A stretch of 15,510 nucleotides of DNA. Source: Clostridia bacterium (lineage in GTDB: Bacteria > Bacillota_A > Clostridia > Christensenellales > Aristaeellaceae). Within the stretch, counting starts at the first letter, position 1. Each line of letters starts with the position of its first letter. The position numbers and the translations under genes were made by a program. Below, in pieces: positions 1 to 7,500 of the stretch. Location of the stretch: NCBI GenBank assembly GCA_017412025.1, contig JAFQOY010000145.1, forward strand, positions 1-15,510, in the 5' to 3' direction. The notes beneath the pieces are model-generated. The model saw only the letters and a program-made list of their open reading frames with translations. It was not told where the DNA came from and made no database searches.

Positions 1-10
1 ACTGAATCAT
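1..10 (-). CDS. 5' end of an unidentified gene (first three codons; possibly nagA)
   Basis: On the minus strand an ATG at 10-8 is preceded by AGGAGG at 20-25 with a 9-base gap, an excellent ribosome binding site. The visible codons read M-I-Q and then leave the window. The start lies 71 bases downstream of nagB on the same strand with no U-tailed terminator between, so co-transcription with nagB is likely. By gene order in many Bacillota, nagA (N-acetylglucosamine-6-phosphate deacetylase) or a GntR-type regulator are natural candidates, but three residues cannot identify it. The name is inference from position only. Confidence 0.45.
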
Positions 11-81
11 GGTCTTTTTCCTCCTGTATACTGCCTGCTTTGCGCAGGGGATCGCTCTAGTATATCCTCAGGCCCGTGATC

Positions 82-807
82 TTACACGAGGCTGAGCGCG
101 TCCTCGTCGGCGACGAGCACGAAGTTGGGATGCATCTGCAGGATGGACGCCGGAACCTGCGGGTTCACCGGGCCGAAGAAAGCCTTCTTAATGATCTCGG
201 CCTTGTCTGTGCCGGAGACGATCATCAGCACCTTGCGGGCGTTGAGGATGGTGCGGGTGCCCATGGTGTACGCCTGGCGCGGCACCTCGTCCCTGGAGGC
301 AAAGAAGCGCTTGTTCGCCTCGATGGTCTCCTCCGTCAGATCGACGCAGTGAGTCCCCAGATCGAACGCGTCGCTCGGCTCGTTGAAGCCGATGTGTCCG
401 TCATGACCGATGCCCAGCAGCTGCAGATCCACGCCGCCCACGCCCGCGATCACCGCGTCATAGCGCGCGCACTCGGCCTGCGCATCCATGTTGGTGCCGT
501 CCGGCAGATTGATCTTCTCCGGATTGACGTTCACATGGTTGAACAGATTCCTGTGCATGAAGCTCCAGTAGCTTTCCGGATGGGCGCGATCCAGCGCACG
601 GTACTCGTCAAGGTTCACCGTCGTGATCTCGGAGAAATCCAGATCGCCGTTGTTGTACCACTCCACCAGGTTCTTATAGGTGCCCACCGGGGTGCCGCCG
701 GTCGCAAGACCGAGCACGCAGTCCGGCTTATGGATGACCTGCGCGGCGATAATAGCCGCAGCCTTGCGGGACATATCCTCATAATTCTTGGCACGAATGA
801 TTCTCAT
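82..807 (-). CDS. nagB: Glucosamine-6-phosphate deaminase NagB
   Basis: This cytoplasmic enzyme converts glucosamine-6-phosphate to fructose-6-phosphate and ammonia, feeding amino sugars into glycolysis. The 241-residue product carries ATGGTP (residues 35-40), NLDEY with Asp67, and LGIGHDGHIGFNEP (131-144) with Asp136, His138 and Glu143; these match the proton shuttle Asp72 and catalytic Asp141/His143/Glu148 of the E. coli enzyme. The length matches the short Bacillus-type NagB that lacks the C-terminal extension of the E. coli protein. Two in-frame ATGs (813 and 807) follow the GGGAG site; the second has the better 9-base spacing and begins the family's MRII sequence, so it is chosen. A longer open frame extends upstream but would run through the promoter. 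The gene has its own promoter and a leader of about 75 bases. An SIS protein precedes it and a probable operon partner follows. Confidence 0.97.
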   Translation of the reverse strand: MRIIRAKNYEDMSRKAAAIIAAQVIHKPDCVLGLATGGTPVGTYKNLVEWYNNGDLDFSEITTVNLDEYRALDRAHPESYWSFMHRNLFNHVNVNPEKINLPDGTNMDAQAECARYDAVIAGVGGVDLQLLGIGHDGHIGFNEPSDAFDLGTHCVDLTEETIEANKRFFASRDEVPRQAYTMGTRTILNARKVLMIVSGTDKAEIIKKAFFGPVNPQVPASILQMHPNFVLVADEDALSLV

Positions 808-836
808 CGTCATCGTCTCCCTGTTTGTTCTTTTCT

Positions 837-867
837 GCGCTGCGGAAATGCAAAAACATCCGCGCGC
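837..867 (-). other. GC-rich stem-loop in the nagB leader
   Basis: Within the predicted nagB 5' leader the arms 859-867 and 837-846 can pair over nine base pairs with one bulged base at 841, closing a 12-base loop at 847-858. It lies between the promoter and the ribosome binding site (about 816-821) and is not followed by a U-tract, so it is not a terminator. It may stabilise the message or serve as a protein or RNA target. No known riboswitch is recognised here. Confidence 0.4.
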
Positions 868-888
868 GTCAGTTCTCACACCATTTAT

Positions 889-918
889 AGTATATCGCGT
901 TATCCACAGGAAAGTCAA
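889..918 (-). promoter_or_regulatory. Sigma-A type promoter of nagB
   Basis: On the minus strand TTGACT (918-913) and TATACT (894-889) are separated by 18 bases. It points at nagB, with a predicted transcription start near 882. The spacer contains a perfect DnaA-box sequence (900-908), reported separately. Confidence 0.8.
900..908 (+). promoter_or_regulatory. Perfect DnaA-box sequence inside the nagB promoter
   Basis: The plus strand reads TTATCCACA, identical over all nine bases to the strict consensus DnaA box, and lies between the -35 and -10 boxes of the nagB promoter. A bound protein here would sit on the RNA polymerase footprint. No second perfect copy was noticed in the window, so this is a single candidate site and not a replication origin. 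Chance occurrence is possible. Confidence 0.5.
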
Positions 919-1035
919 CATGCGCAGGCAGGTTTTGTGCAGTTTTTCCATCGCTTTGCATCTGTATCGGTCGTCTGCCTTTTCTCTTTGTCAGCAATCC
1001 GGCGTCAGACAGCGGACGTCCCGTTTCCCGTCCCC

Positions 1036-1773
1036 TCATACCAGCGAAGGAATCCGTCCCGCGTATTTTGCAAGCAGCTTTTCATTGTATGCGTCGCCGC
1101 CGTCCAGATTGCTGGATTTGAAAAACTCCGCCTCCCAGCCCTCCTCAAGCGAGATCTCCTTCACGCGGCAGAAGACCGCCTGCAGAATCGCCGCGCCCAC
1201 AGCCGTGGACGTCGGTCCGGTCATCATGCCGTCCGCTGCGCGCATGGAGGCGTCGCCCACGGCTCCGCCATTGTCAATCACCACGTCCGCCGTCTCGAAC
1301 AGGCGCAGACCCGAGCTGCAGCGCGAGGAGGATGCGCGGCTGTGGCGCAGGTTCGTCAGCGCAATCACGCAGGCTCCGCGCGTCCGAGCCAGCTGCGCCA
1401 TGCGCACCGGCACGCCGTTTCTGCCGGAATTGGAGGTGATGATCAGCACGTCGCCTGCACTGACGGGATAACGCTCAAGCAGTTCGTCTGCAAGCGCCTC
1501 CTTTCGCTCCCACTGCGTGCTTTCGCTCGCGCTCAGGTGCAGCATCAGCCGCTCGTCCAGAATCGGACAGACGCACGCCGGACCGCCCGCACGGTAAAAC
1601 AGCTCCAGCGCCAGCAGATGCCCGTGTCCGGAGCCAAATGCATACGCCATATGTCCCCCGCGCATCGCGCAGGCAATCCTGCGCGCCGCCTCCTCCATAG
1701 CCTCCTTCTGTGTGCCCATCACGCGCTCAAGTGTTTCTGCCAGGCTGCCAAAGTAAGCGTCGATCATGCTCAT
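1036..1773 (-). CDS. SIS-domain phosphosugar-binding protein (COG4821/UPF0309-like)
   Basis: This is a predicted cytoplasmic sugar-phosphate binding or isomerase-like protein of 245 residues. A single SIS fold is indicated by AYAFGSGHGH (residues 43-52) and by the phosphosugar loop IITSNSGRNG (111-120), followed by a strand-helix unit at about 134-142 and DGMMTGPTST (181-190). The start at 1773 is chosen because GGAGG lies 7 bases upstream; another ATG two codons earlier (1779) is almost touching that site, and a frame extension to 1857 has no ribosome binding site. It lies upstream of nagB on the same strand with no clear terminator between, which suggests amino-sugar metabolism; MurQ-like etherase or isomerase activity is conceivable, but the protein is not MurQ. 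The substrate is unknown. No convincing promoter was seen between this start and the degV terminator. Confidence 0.85.
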   Translation of the reverse strand: MSMIDAYFGSLAETLERVMGTQKEAMEEAARRIACAMRGGHMAYAFGSGHGHLLALELFYRAGGPACVCPILDERLMLHLSASESTQWERKEALADELLERYPVSAGDVLIITSNSGRNGVPVRMAQLARTRGACVIALTNLRHSRASSSRCSSGLRLFETADVVIDNGGAVGDASMRAADGMMTGPTSTAVGAAILQAVFCRVKEISLEEGWEAEFFKSSNLDGGDAYNEKLLAKYAGRIPSLV

Positions 1774-1874
1774 GCTCATTCCTCCGATTGTTTTCTGTGT
1801 TTCTCTCTTTCTGCAGATTCCAGACCGGCATGCAAATTCCTTCTTTTCGCTCTGCAATTGGAGATGCGGGCAGC

Positions 1875-1905
1875 AAAAAGCGGCGCATCCTTTCCGATGC
1901 GCCGC
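1875..1905 (-). terminator. Intrinsic terminator after the degV-family gene
   Basis: A perfect 10-base-pair GC-rich stem (1896-1905 with 1880-1889) closes a six-base loop and is followed on the minus strand by TTTTT (1879-1875). It starts about 20 bases after the degV stop codon. Confidence 0.9.
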
Positions 1906-1924
1906 ACCAAAGCTCTTTGTCTGT

Positions 1925-2758
1925 TTACACGGTCTCGTAGCCCACCATCAGTCCGCCCTCTTCCGCATAGAAGCAGCAAAGGCCGGTATTCTGCCTGATC
2001 TCAATGTCGCAGTCCGGATATTCCTCACGGATCAGAGAAGCAAACATCTCGGCAAGCTTGAGGTTCAGGTTGTGGCCAATGCGCACCTTGCCGCCGGCAA
2101 AGCCCTCGCGCTTCATGTTGGCGTAGAGCTGCTCTGCCGAGCGCTTCTCGCCGCGGCACTTGTTTTCCTGCTGCAGCGTGCCCACGTCGCTCGCCTTGCC
2201 GACGAGGCAGATGCCCAGCACGCCCGCAATCTTCGCCACCGTCGGGCTGACGCGTCCGTTGCGCGCCAGGTTGTTGAGCGACGGCAGGATGAAGCCCAGG
2301 CGCGTATGCTTCATATATTCGCGCGCAGCGGCCTCGATCTCCTCAAACGCCATACCGGCGTCGATGCTCCCGCGCAGATTCTCCGCAATCAGGCGCAGCT
2401 CCGGCCCGGCGGAAAGGGAATCCAGCACGCAGACCCTGCGTTCCGGATGCTGCTGCATATACTCCTGCGCCGCCTGCATCGCTGCGTTGCAGCTGCCGGA
2501 AAGGTTGCTCGTGATGGCGATGGCAAATATATTTTCGGCCTCGCCGAAAGCATCCAGCCACTCCATCATATTCGGGCAGGAGGTACCGGAGGTACCCTTA
2601 TACGTCTTCAGATCCGCCATCATCTGCGCCACGTCCAGTTCCGGCGTGTCGACATACTCCTTTTCCTTGGTGATGATCTTCAGCGGAGCATACGCAAAAT
2701 CCGCGCCCTCAAGCTCAAACATGCTGGCAGAGGAATCGGCGGCAATTCTGTAACTCAT
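1925..2758 (-). CDS. DegV family fatty-acid-binding protein
   Basis: DegV (FakB-type) proteins bind a fatty acid in a deep pocket and, with the kinase FakA, present it for acyl-phosphate formation. The 277-residue product spans the family length. It has GTSGTSCPN (residues 55-63) at the position of the usual TSQPSP-like loop, ITSNLSGSCNAA (82-93), VLDSLSAGPELRLI (111-124) and the LNNLARNGRVSPTVAKIAG block (161-179). The start at 2758 follows GGGAGG with a 6-base gap; an upstream frame extension would include the promoter and is rejected. The gene diverges from a DUF1836 regulator and has its own promoter and a strong terminator. Whether it works with FakA cannot be judged, since no fakA is in the window. 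Confidence 0.95.
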   Translation of the reverse strand: MSYRIAADSSASMFELEGADFAYAPLKIITKEKEYVDTPELDVAQMMADLKTYKGTSGTSCPNMMEWLDAFGEAENIFAIAITSNLSGSCNAAMQAAQEYMQQHPERRVCVLDSLSAGPELRLIAENLRGSIDAGMAFEEIEAAAREYMKHTRLGFILPSLNNLARNGRVSPTVAKIAGVLGICLVGKASDVGTLQQENKCRGEKRSAEQLYANMKREGFAGGKVRIGHNLNLKLAEMFASLIREEYPDCDIEIRQNTGLCCFYAEEGGLMVGYETV

Positions 2759-2813
2759 GGCAAGCCTCCCAAATATGCATTCAAAAAAGACATGTACGCT
2801 GCTGTCATCACTT

Positions 2814-2842
2814 ATTCTACTATATTCTGCATACCCCGTCAA
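2814..2842 (-). promoter_or_regulatory. Sigma-A type promoter of the degV-family gene
   Basis: On the minus strand TTGACG (2842-2837) and TAGAAT (2819-2814) are separated by 17 bases, pointing at the DegV gene. The -35 box lies about 31 bases from the -35 box of the divergent DUF1836 promoter. Confidence 0.8.
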
Positions 2843-2844
2843 GC

Positions 2845-2857
2845 GTTTTTCAAAAAC
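2845..2857. promoter_or_regulatory. Short inverted repeat between two divergent promoters
   Basis: GTTTTT and AAAAAC form 6-base arms around one central C, exactly between the -35 boxes of the degV and DUF1836 promoters. The A/T tracts could act as UP elements for either promoter or as an operator, possibly for the HTH protein encoded alongside. No protein is known to bind it. Confidence 0.35.
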
Positions 2858-2873
2858 CGTTCGTCGGGTTTCG

Positions 2874-2902
2874 TTGACATTTTTGTGTCAGCAATGTATA
2901 AT
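2874..2902 (+). promoter_or_regulatory. Exact-consensus sigma-A promoter of the DUF1836 gene
   Basis: TTGACA (2874-2879) and TATAAT (2897-2902) match the consensus at every position with the optimal 17-base spacer. The predicted start of transcription near 2909 leaves a very short leader before the ribosome binding site at 2913-2918. Confidence 0.92.
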
Positions 2903-2924
2903 AGAATTCAGTGGAGGGATGAGC

Positions 2925-3476
2925 ATGAACTCACTCAGTCAGCATAATGTCGCGGCTTCAATCGCCGGTTTCCGCCTGCCTGCCTATCAGGATATTCCCG
3001 ACGTCGGGCTGTATCTGGAGCAGACGGCCAAATACATCTCCGATTTTCTCGCCCCGCTGCAGTATCCGCCCGTCACCGGCTCCATGATCAGCAATTACGT
3101 CAAAAAGGGGCTGATCAAAAGCCCTGTGCGCAAGCAGTATGACCGGGAGCAGATCGCCTATCTGATCTTCATCGCCGTCGCAAAATCCGTGATGACCATC
3201 GACGATCTGCACCTGATGATCCATATTCAGCAGCAGACCTACCCCAGCCAGATCGCATACGATTATTTCCGGGACGAGCTGCGGCTGATGCTCGAGCACG
3301 TGTTCGGCGGAACGGGCGAGATCGACAGCCTCGGCGAAGACGCCACCGACCAGAAGATCATGCTGCGCAACCTGATCATCGCCGTGGCTCACAAGGTCTA
3401 CCTTGATAAGCTCTTCGTTATCCTGCGCGCCAGTCAGGACGGAGCCGCTTCGGAAACCGACGAGAAAAACGCATAA
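2925..3476 (+). CDS. DUF1836 domain protein with MerR-like helix-turn-helix
   Basis: This is a 183-residue predicted DNA-binding protein of a family common in Bacillota. Residues 48-85 (starting PPVTGSMISNYVKKGLI and running through YDREQIAYLIFI) form a MerR-like winged helix-turn-helix, followed by a helical region rich in Leu, Ile and His to about 170 and a short charged tail. The start at 2925 has GGAGGG at an optimal 6-base distance; an ATG two codons upstream (2919) abuts that site directly and is less likely. A longer frame extension to 2757 would run across the promoter. Transcription is driven by a perfect consensus promoter, and the gene diverges from the DegV gene, so it may regulate itself or its neighbour; that is inference. 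Targets of the family are mostly unknown. Confidence 0.93.
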   Translation: MNSLSQHNVAASIAGFRLPAYQDIPDVGLYLEQTAKYISDFLAPLQYPPVTGSMISNYVKKGLIKSPVRKQYDREQIAYLIFIAVAKSVMTIDDLHLMIHIQQQTYPSQIAYDYFRDELRLMLEHVFGGTGEIDSLGEDATDQKIMLRNLIIAVAHKVYLDKLFVILRASQDGAASETDEKNA

Positions 3477-3480
3477 GTCA

Positions 3481-3516
3481 AAAGAGAGACGCATTGTGCA
3501 TCTCTCTTTCTTCTTT
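3481..3516 (+). terminator. Probable bidirectional terminator between convergent genes
   Basis: Arms 3481-3489 plus 3491-3493 pair with 3497-3499 plus 3501-3509, with one C-A mismatch and a three-base loop. Pyrimidine- and T-rich sequence follows on the plus strand (3507-3516), and CTTTT follows on the minus strand. It sits just after the DUF1836 stop and just after the EamA stop on the other strand, so it can serve both. Confidence 0.78.
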
Positions 3517-4447
3517 ATGCCGCTTTCTGTACGCCCCAGATGCCCAGCACGATCATCGCCGAAGCAATCAGCGATACCGCGCCGAACGGCTCGCCAAGGA
3601 ACACCACGCCCGCAAAGAGCGAAATGACCGTCGTCAGGTTGCAGAACGCCGTCGTCTTGGCCACAGGCAGATAGTTGCTGGCGTAGTTGAGCATCAGAAA
3701 CGCCAGCACGGAAGAGACAATGGCCAGATAGACGATGGCCAGCATGAACGGCGCGCTTGCAAGCGGCGCCAGCAGCGCCTGGACGTCAAAGCCCGTGCTC
3801 ACTGCCGCCAGCCCCGTAAAGGAGACTGCAGCGACGAGCATCATCACGTATGTGCGCTCCAGCGCGGAATACTGCGTAGAAATCTTTCTGCTGATGATGT
3901 TGAAGGACACGCCGGTAAGCACCGCGCCAAAGAGCAGCGCAACGCCCAGCGGACGAATTTCACCCTCCGCGCTCTGCATCATCGTCATCATCACTACGCC
4001 GGCGATCGACAAAAGCGAATAGAGCACCTGCATGCGCGCAGGTCTTTCGTGCAGAAACAGCGTACCCAGAAACAGCGCAGCAATGGGCACCAGCGCAATG
4101 ATCACGCCTGCAAACGTCGAGTTTGTCATGCTGATGCCATAGCTCTCGCAAAGGAAATACAGCACCGGCTGCACCACGCCCAGCGCCACCAGCGGCGCGA
4201 TACGCCTGCCGCGCAGGTCAAAGCGCATGGAATGAATCCTGTCGCCTTCGCTCCGCCTGCCCACAGAAAACGCGCACGACCAGAGCGCCAGCACGCTCAT
4301 ACCCAGAAACGCGCCGATAAACCGGTACATCAGCATCACAAACGGCGGAGCGATGCCCAGCGCAATGCGCGAAAACATGAAGCTGAAGCCGAACACGCTG
4401 TTGCCTATCAGCGCCGCAATCGTAGCCAGTCTCGTCTCTCTGTTCAT
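3515..4447 (-). CDS. EamA/DMT-family transporter (drug/metabolite exporter type)
   Basis: This is a predicted integral membrane transporter of 310 residues with about ten hydrophobic segments arranged as two EamA repeats, roughly residues 8-155 and 166-306. Family marks include GNSVFGFSFMFSRIAL (15-30) at the first segment, LHERP (132-136) at the end of the first repeat, and the matching LGEPF (284-288) in the second. The substrate is unknown; family members export amino acids, metabolites or drugs. The start at 4447 has AGGAGA at a 6-base spacing; an upstream extension to 4534 would cross the promoter and the purL terminator. The gene is monocistronic between its own promoter and the shared terminator, and its stop codon lies within the T-rich tail of that terminator. 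Confidence 0.93.
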   Translation of the reverse strand: MNRETRLATIAALIGNSVFGFSFMFSRIALGIAPPFVMLMYRFIGAFLGMSVLALWSCAFSVGRRSEGDRIHSMRFDLRGRRIAPLVALGVVQPVLYFLCESYGISMTNSTFAGVIIALVPIAALFLGTLFLHERPARMQVLYSLLSIAGVVMMTMMQSAEGEIRPLGVALLFGAVLTGVSFNIISRKISTQYSALERTYVMMLVAAVSFTGLAAVSTGFDVQALLAPLASAPFMLAIVYLAIVSSVLAFLMLNYASNYLPVAKTTAFCNLTTVISLFAGVVFLGEPFGAVSLIASAMIVLGIWGVQKAA

Positions 4448-4483
4448 CTGATCTCTCCTGTATATTCCATATTTCCACGGGCT

Positions 4484-4512
4484 AGTATACCATGAACGGC
4501 GCATAATGCAAA
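4484..4512 (-). promoter_or_regulatory. Promoter of the EamA transporter gene, extended -10 type
   Basis: On the minus strand TTTGCA (4512-4507) and TATACT (4489-4484) are 17 bases apart, and TG lies one base upstream of the -10 box, giving an extended -10 that would compensate for the weak -35. It begins immediately beyond the purL terminator tail. Confidence 0.65.
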
Positions 4513-4515
4513 GAG

Positions 4516-4545
4516 AAAAAGCCTGCCCGGACAAGCCGGACAGGC
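4516..4545 (-). terminator. Intrinsic terminator of purL
   Basis: A 10-base-pair stem (4536-4545 with 4521-4530, one U-G pair in RNA) around a five-base loop is followed on the minus strand by TTTTT and further pyrimidines. It starts 14 bases after the purL stop. Confidence 0.9.
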
Positions 4546-4558
4546 CATATCACCTGAA

Positions 4559-7500
4559 TTACAGGAAGTACTTCACGCCGGAAGCAAAGATCTTCTGATC
4601 CTTGTTGCCCGGGATGTTGCCTGCAACATACGCGCCGGTACGCTCGCTGTGGCCCATCTTGCCCAGCACACGTCCATCCGGAGAGCAGATACCCTCAACC
4701 GCCCAGTAAGAGCCGTTCGGGTTCTCCGGCATCTGTGCGGCCGGAATGCCGTACTCGTCGCAGTACTGCGTCACGATCTGGCCGTTCTCCTGGAGCCTGC
4801 GCAGCATGCCCTCGCGGCAGACGAAGCGGCCCTCGCCATGGGAGATTGCCACCTCGTGCACGTCGCCGATATGCACACCGGCCATCCACGGGGACTTGAC
4901 GGAGGAGATCACCGTGCGCACATGCGTGGCGGCATGGCGGCCGATGGTGTTGTAGGTCAGCGTCGGGTCGTCCTCGGCCAGCGTGCGGATCTCGCCGTAG
5001 GGCACGAGACCCAGCTTGATGAGCGCCTGGAAGCCGTTGCAGATGCCCAGCATCAGGCCGTCGCGCTGATCCAGCAGCGCATGGATGGCGTCCATGATGC
5101 GCGGGTTGCGCAGCGCCGTCGCAATGAACTTGCCGGAGCCGTCCGGCTCGTCGCCTGCGGAGAAACCGCCCGGGAGCATGACGATCTGCGCATTCTCAAT
5201 GCCCTTGACAAGAGCGTCGACAGACTCCTCAATGCCCTTGGCCGTCAGGTTGCGGAAGATGAACGTATCCACCTCAGCGCCCGCGCGGCGGAAGGCCTTC
5301 GCGCTGTCCAGCTCGCAGTTGGTGCCCGGGAAGGACGGGATGAACACGCGCGGCTTCGCCACGTGCACCGCCGGATGGTTGGTGTTGCGCGCGACAAACG
5401 GCTTGTACGGCGCGACGGAATGCTTGGCCGGCGCGCTCGTCGGGAAGACGCTCTCAAGCGGCTTCACCCACGCATTGCGCGCATCCTCCAGGGAGAGCAT
5501 GACGCCCTGCGCGATGATCATCGGATGGCTGGAGGTGAAGCCGATCACGCTCATGCCGCCCGGCACAGGCGCGCCGTCGGCCAGCTCGCACACGATGCTG
5601 CCGTACAGCGGCAGGAACAGCTCCTCCGCATTGACGTCATCCAGGCTGAAGCCGATGCGGCTGCCCATCGCCATCAGCGTCGCAGCAGCGGCGATGCCGC
5701 CGCGGCCGACCGTGTGTGCCGCGAGCACGTCGCCGCGCTCAATCGCCTGGCGCAGCAGATCATAGCGCATCAGCGCCTTGTCGTACTCCGGCACGAGATG
5801 CTCGTCAACCGGCAGACGCAGCAGCGCAATGCGATGGTCTCCGCCCTTGAAGTCAGTGGAGATGATGTTCTTCGCCTCTACCGCGTTGACCGCAAAGGAC
5901 ACGAGCGTCGGCGGAACATGAATGTCTTCAAACGTGCCGCTCATGGAGTCCTTGCCGCCGATGGACGCGGTGCCGAAGCCCAGCTGGGCACTCAGGCCGC
6001 CAAGCAGCGCGGCAGCCGGCTTGCCCCAGCGCTCGGGCACCTTGGCCAGCTTCTCAAAGTACTCCTGGAACGTCAGCCTCGCGCGGGTCACGTCGCCGCC
6101 GGCAGCGGCGATCTTGGCCAGGGACTCGGTCACAGCGTATACCGCGCCGTGGAACGGGCTCCACTCACTCAGGTACGGATCGTAGCCATGGGACATCAGC
6201 GTTGCGGTGGTGGTCTCGCCGTCGGTCGGGATCAGCGCCGCCATTGCCTCGTTCGGGCTCTCGCGGTACACGCCGCCGAACGGAGCGAGAATCGTGCCCG
6301 CGCCGATGGTGCCGTCAAAGCGCTCGATCATGCCTTTCTGGGAACAGATATTCAGATCGCCAAGCATGGCCAGCCACGCCTCGCGCACGGTCTTGCCGCG
6401 GGCAAAATCCGGCTGCGCGGTCAGATACGGCTCGCTCTCTTCAGGCGCAGTGATGACAGCGCTGGCATGCTGCGTCACGCCGTTGGTATCCAGGAACGCG
6501 CGGGAGAGATCGACGATGGTCTTGCCGCGCCAGTGCATGACAAGGCGCTCCTCCTTGGTGACGGTCGCCACCTGCGTCGCCTCAAGGTTCTCCTCGTAGG
6601 CCATCTGCTTGAAGCGCTCGACCATATCCGCCTCAATCACGCAGGCCATGCGCTCCTGGGATTCGGAGATCGCAAGCTCGGTGCCGTCAAGGCCGTCGTA
6701 CTTCTTGGGCACGTTGTCAAGCTCAATCACAAGGCCCGGGGCCAGCTCGCCCACGGCCACGCACACGCCGCCCGCGCCAAAGTCGTTGCAGCGCTTGACC
6801 ATCTGGGCAAACTCCGCATTGCGGAACAGGCGCTGGATGCAGCGCTCGGTCGGCGGGTTGCCCTTCTGCACCTCCGCGCCGCAGGTGGAGAGGGATTCCA
6901 CGCTGTGTGCCTTGGAGGAACCGGTCGCGCCGCCGCAGCCGTCGCGGCCGGTACGGCCGCCCAGCAGCATCACGACGTCGCCCGGAGCCGGCTGCGCGCG
7001 GCGCACATGGTCGCGCGGAGTCGCGGCGATGACCGCGCCCAGCTCAAGCCTCTTGGCGACAAAGCCCGGATGATAGTATTCCTGAACCTTGCCGGCAGCC
7101 AGACCGATCTGGTTGCCGTAGGAAGAATAGCCAGCCGCTGCGGTCGTGGTGATGCGCCTCTGGGGCAGCTTGCCCTGGCGGGTGCGGCTGTAGGGCATGC
7201 GCGGATCGCCGGAGCCGGTGATGCGCATCGCCTGATAGACATAGCTGCGGCCGGAAAGCGGATCGCGGATCGCGCCGCCCAGGCAGGTCGCCGCGCCGCC
7301 GAAGCCCTCGATTTCGGTCGGATGGTTGTGCGTCTCATTTTTGAACATGATCAGCCACGGCTCTTCCCTGCCGTCCACGTTCGCCGTGACGACGATGGAG
7401 CACGCGTTGATCTCGTCGGAAGCGTCAAGGTCGTCAAGCCGGCCCATCCTGCGCAGCGCCTTCGCGCCGAGGGTGGCCATGTCCATCAGGGAGACGTCCT

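Noticed and set aside
808..882. glmS ribozyme or a NagR/YvoA operator in the nagB leader
   Set aside because: The leader is too short for glmS and has no ribozyme core, and no clear match to the NagR palindromic operator was found.
76..1998. Long plus-strand open frames across the nagB-SIS region
   Set aside because: They are antisense to genes with clear family motifs and their translations are Arg/His/Ala-rich with no recognisable domain, as expected from antisense reading of GC-rich coding DNA.
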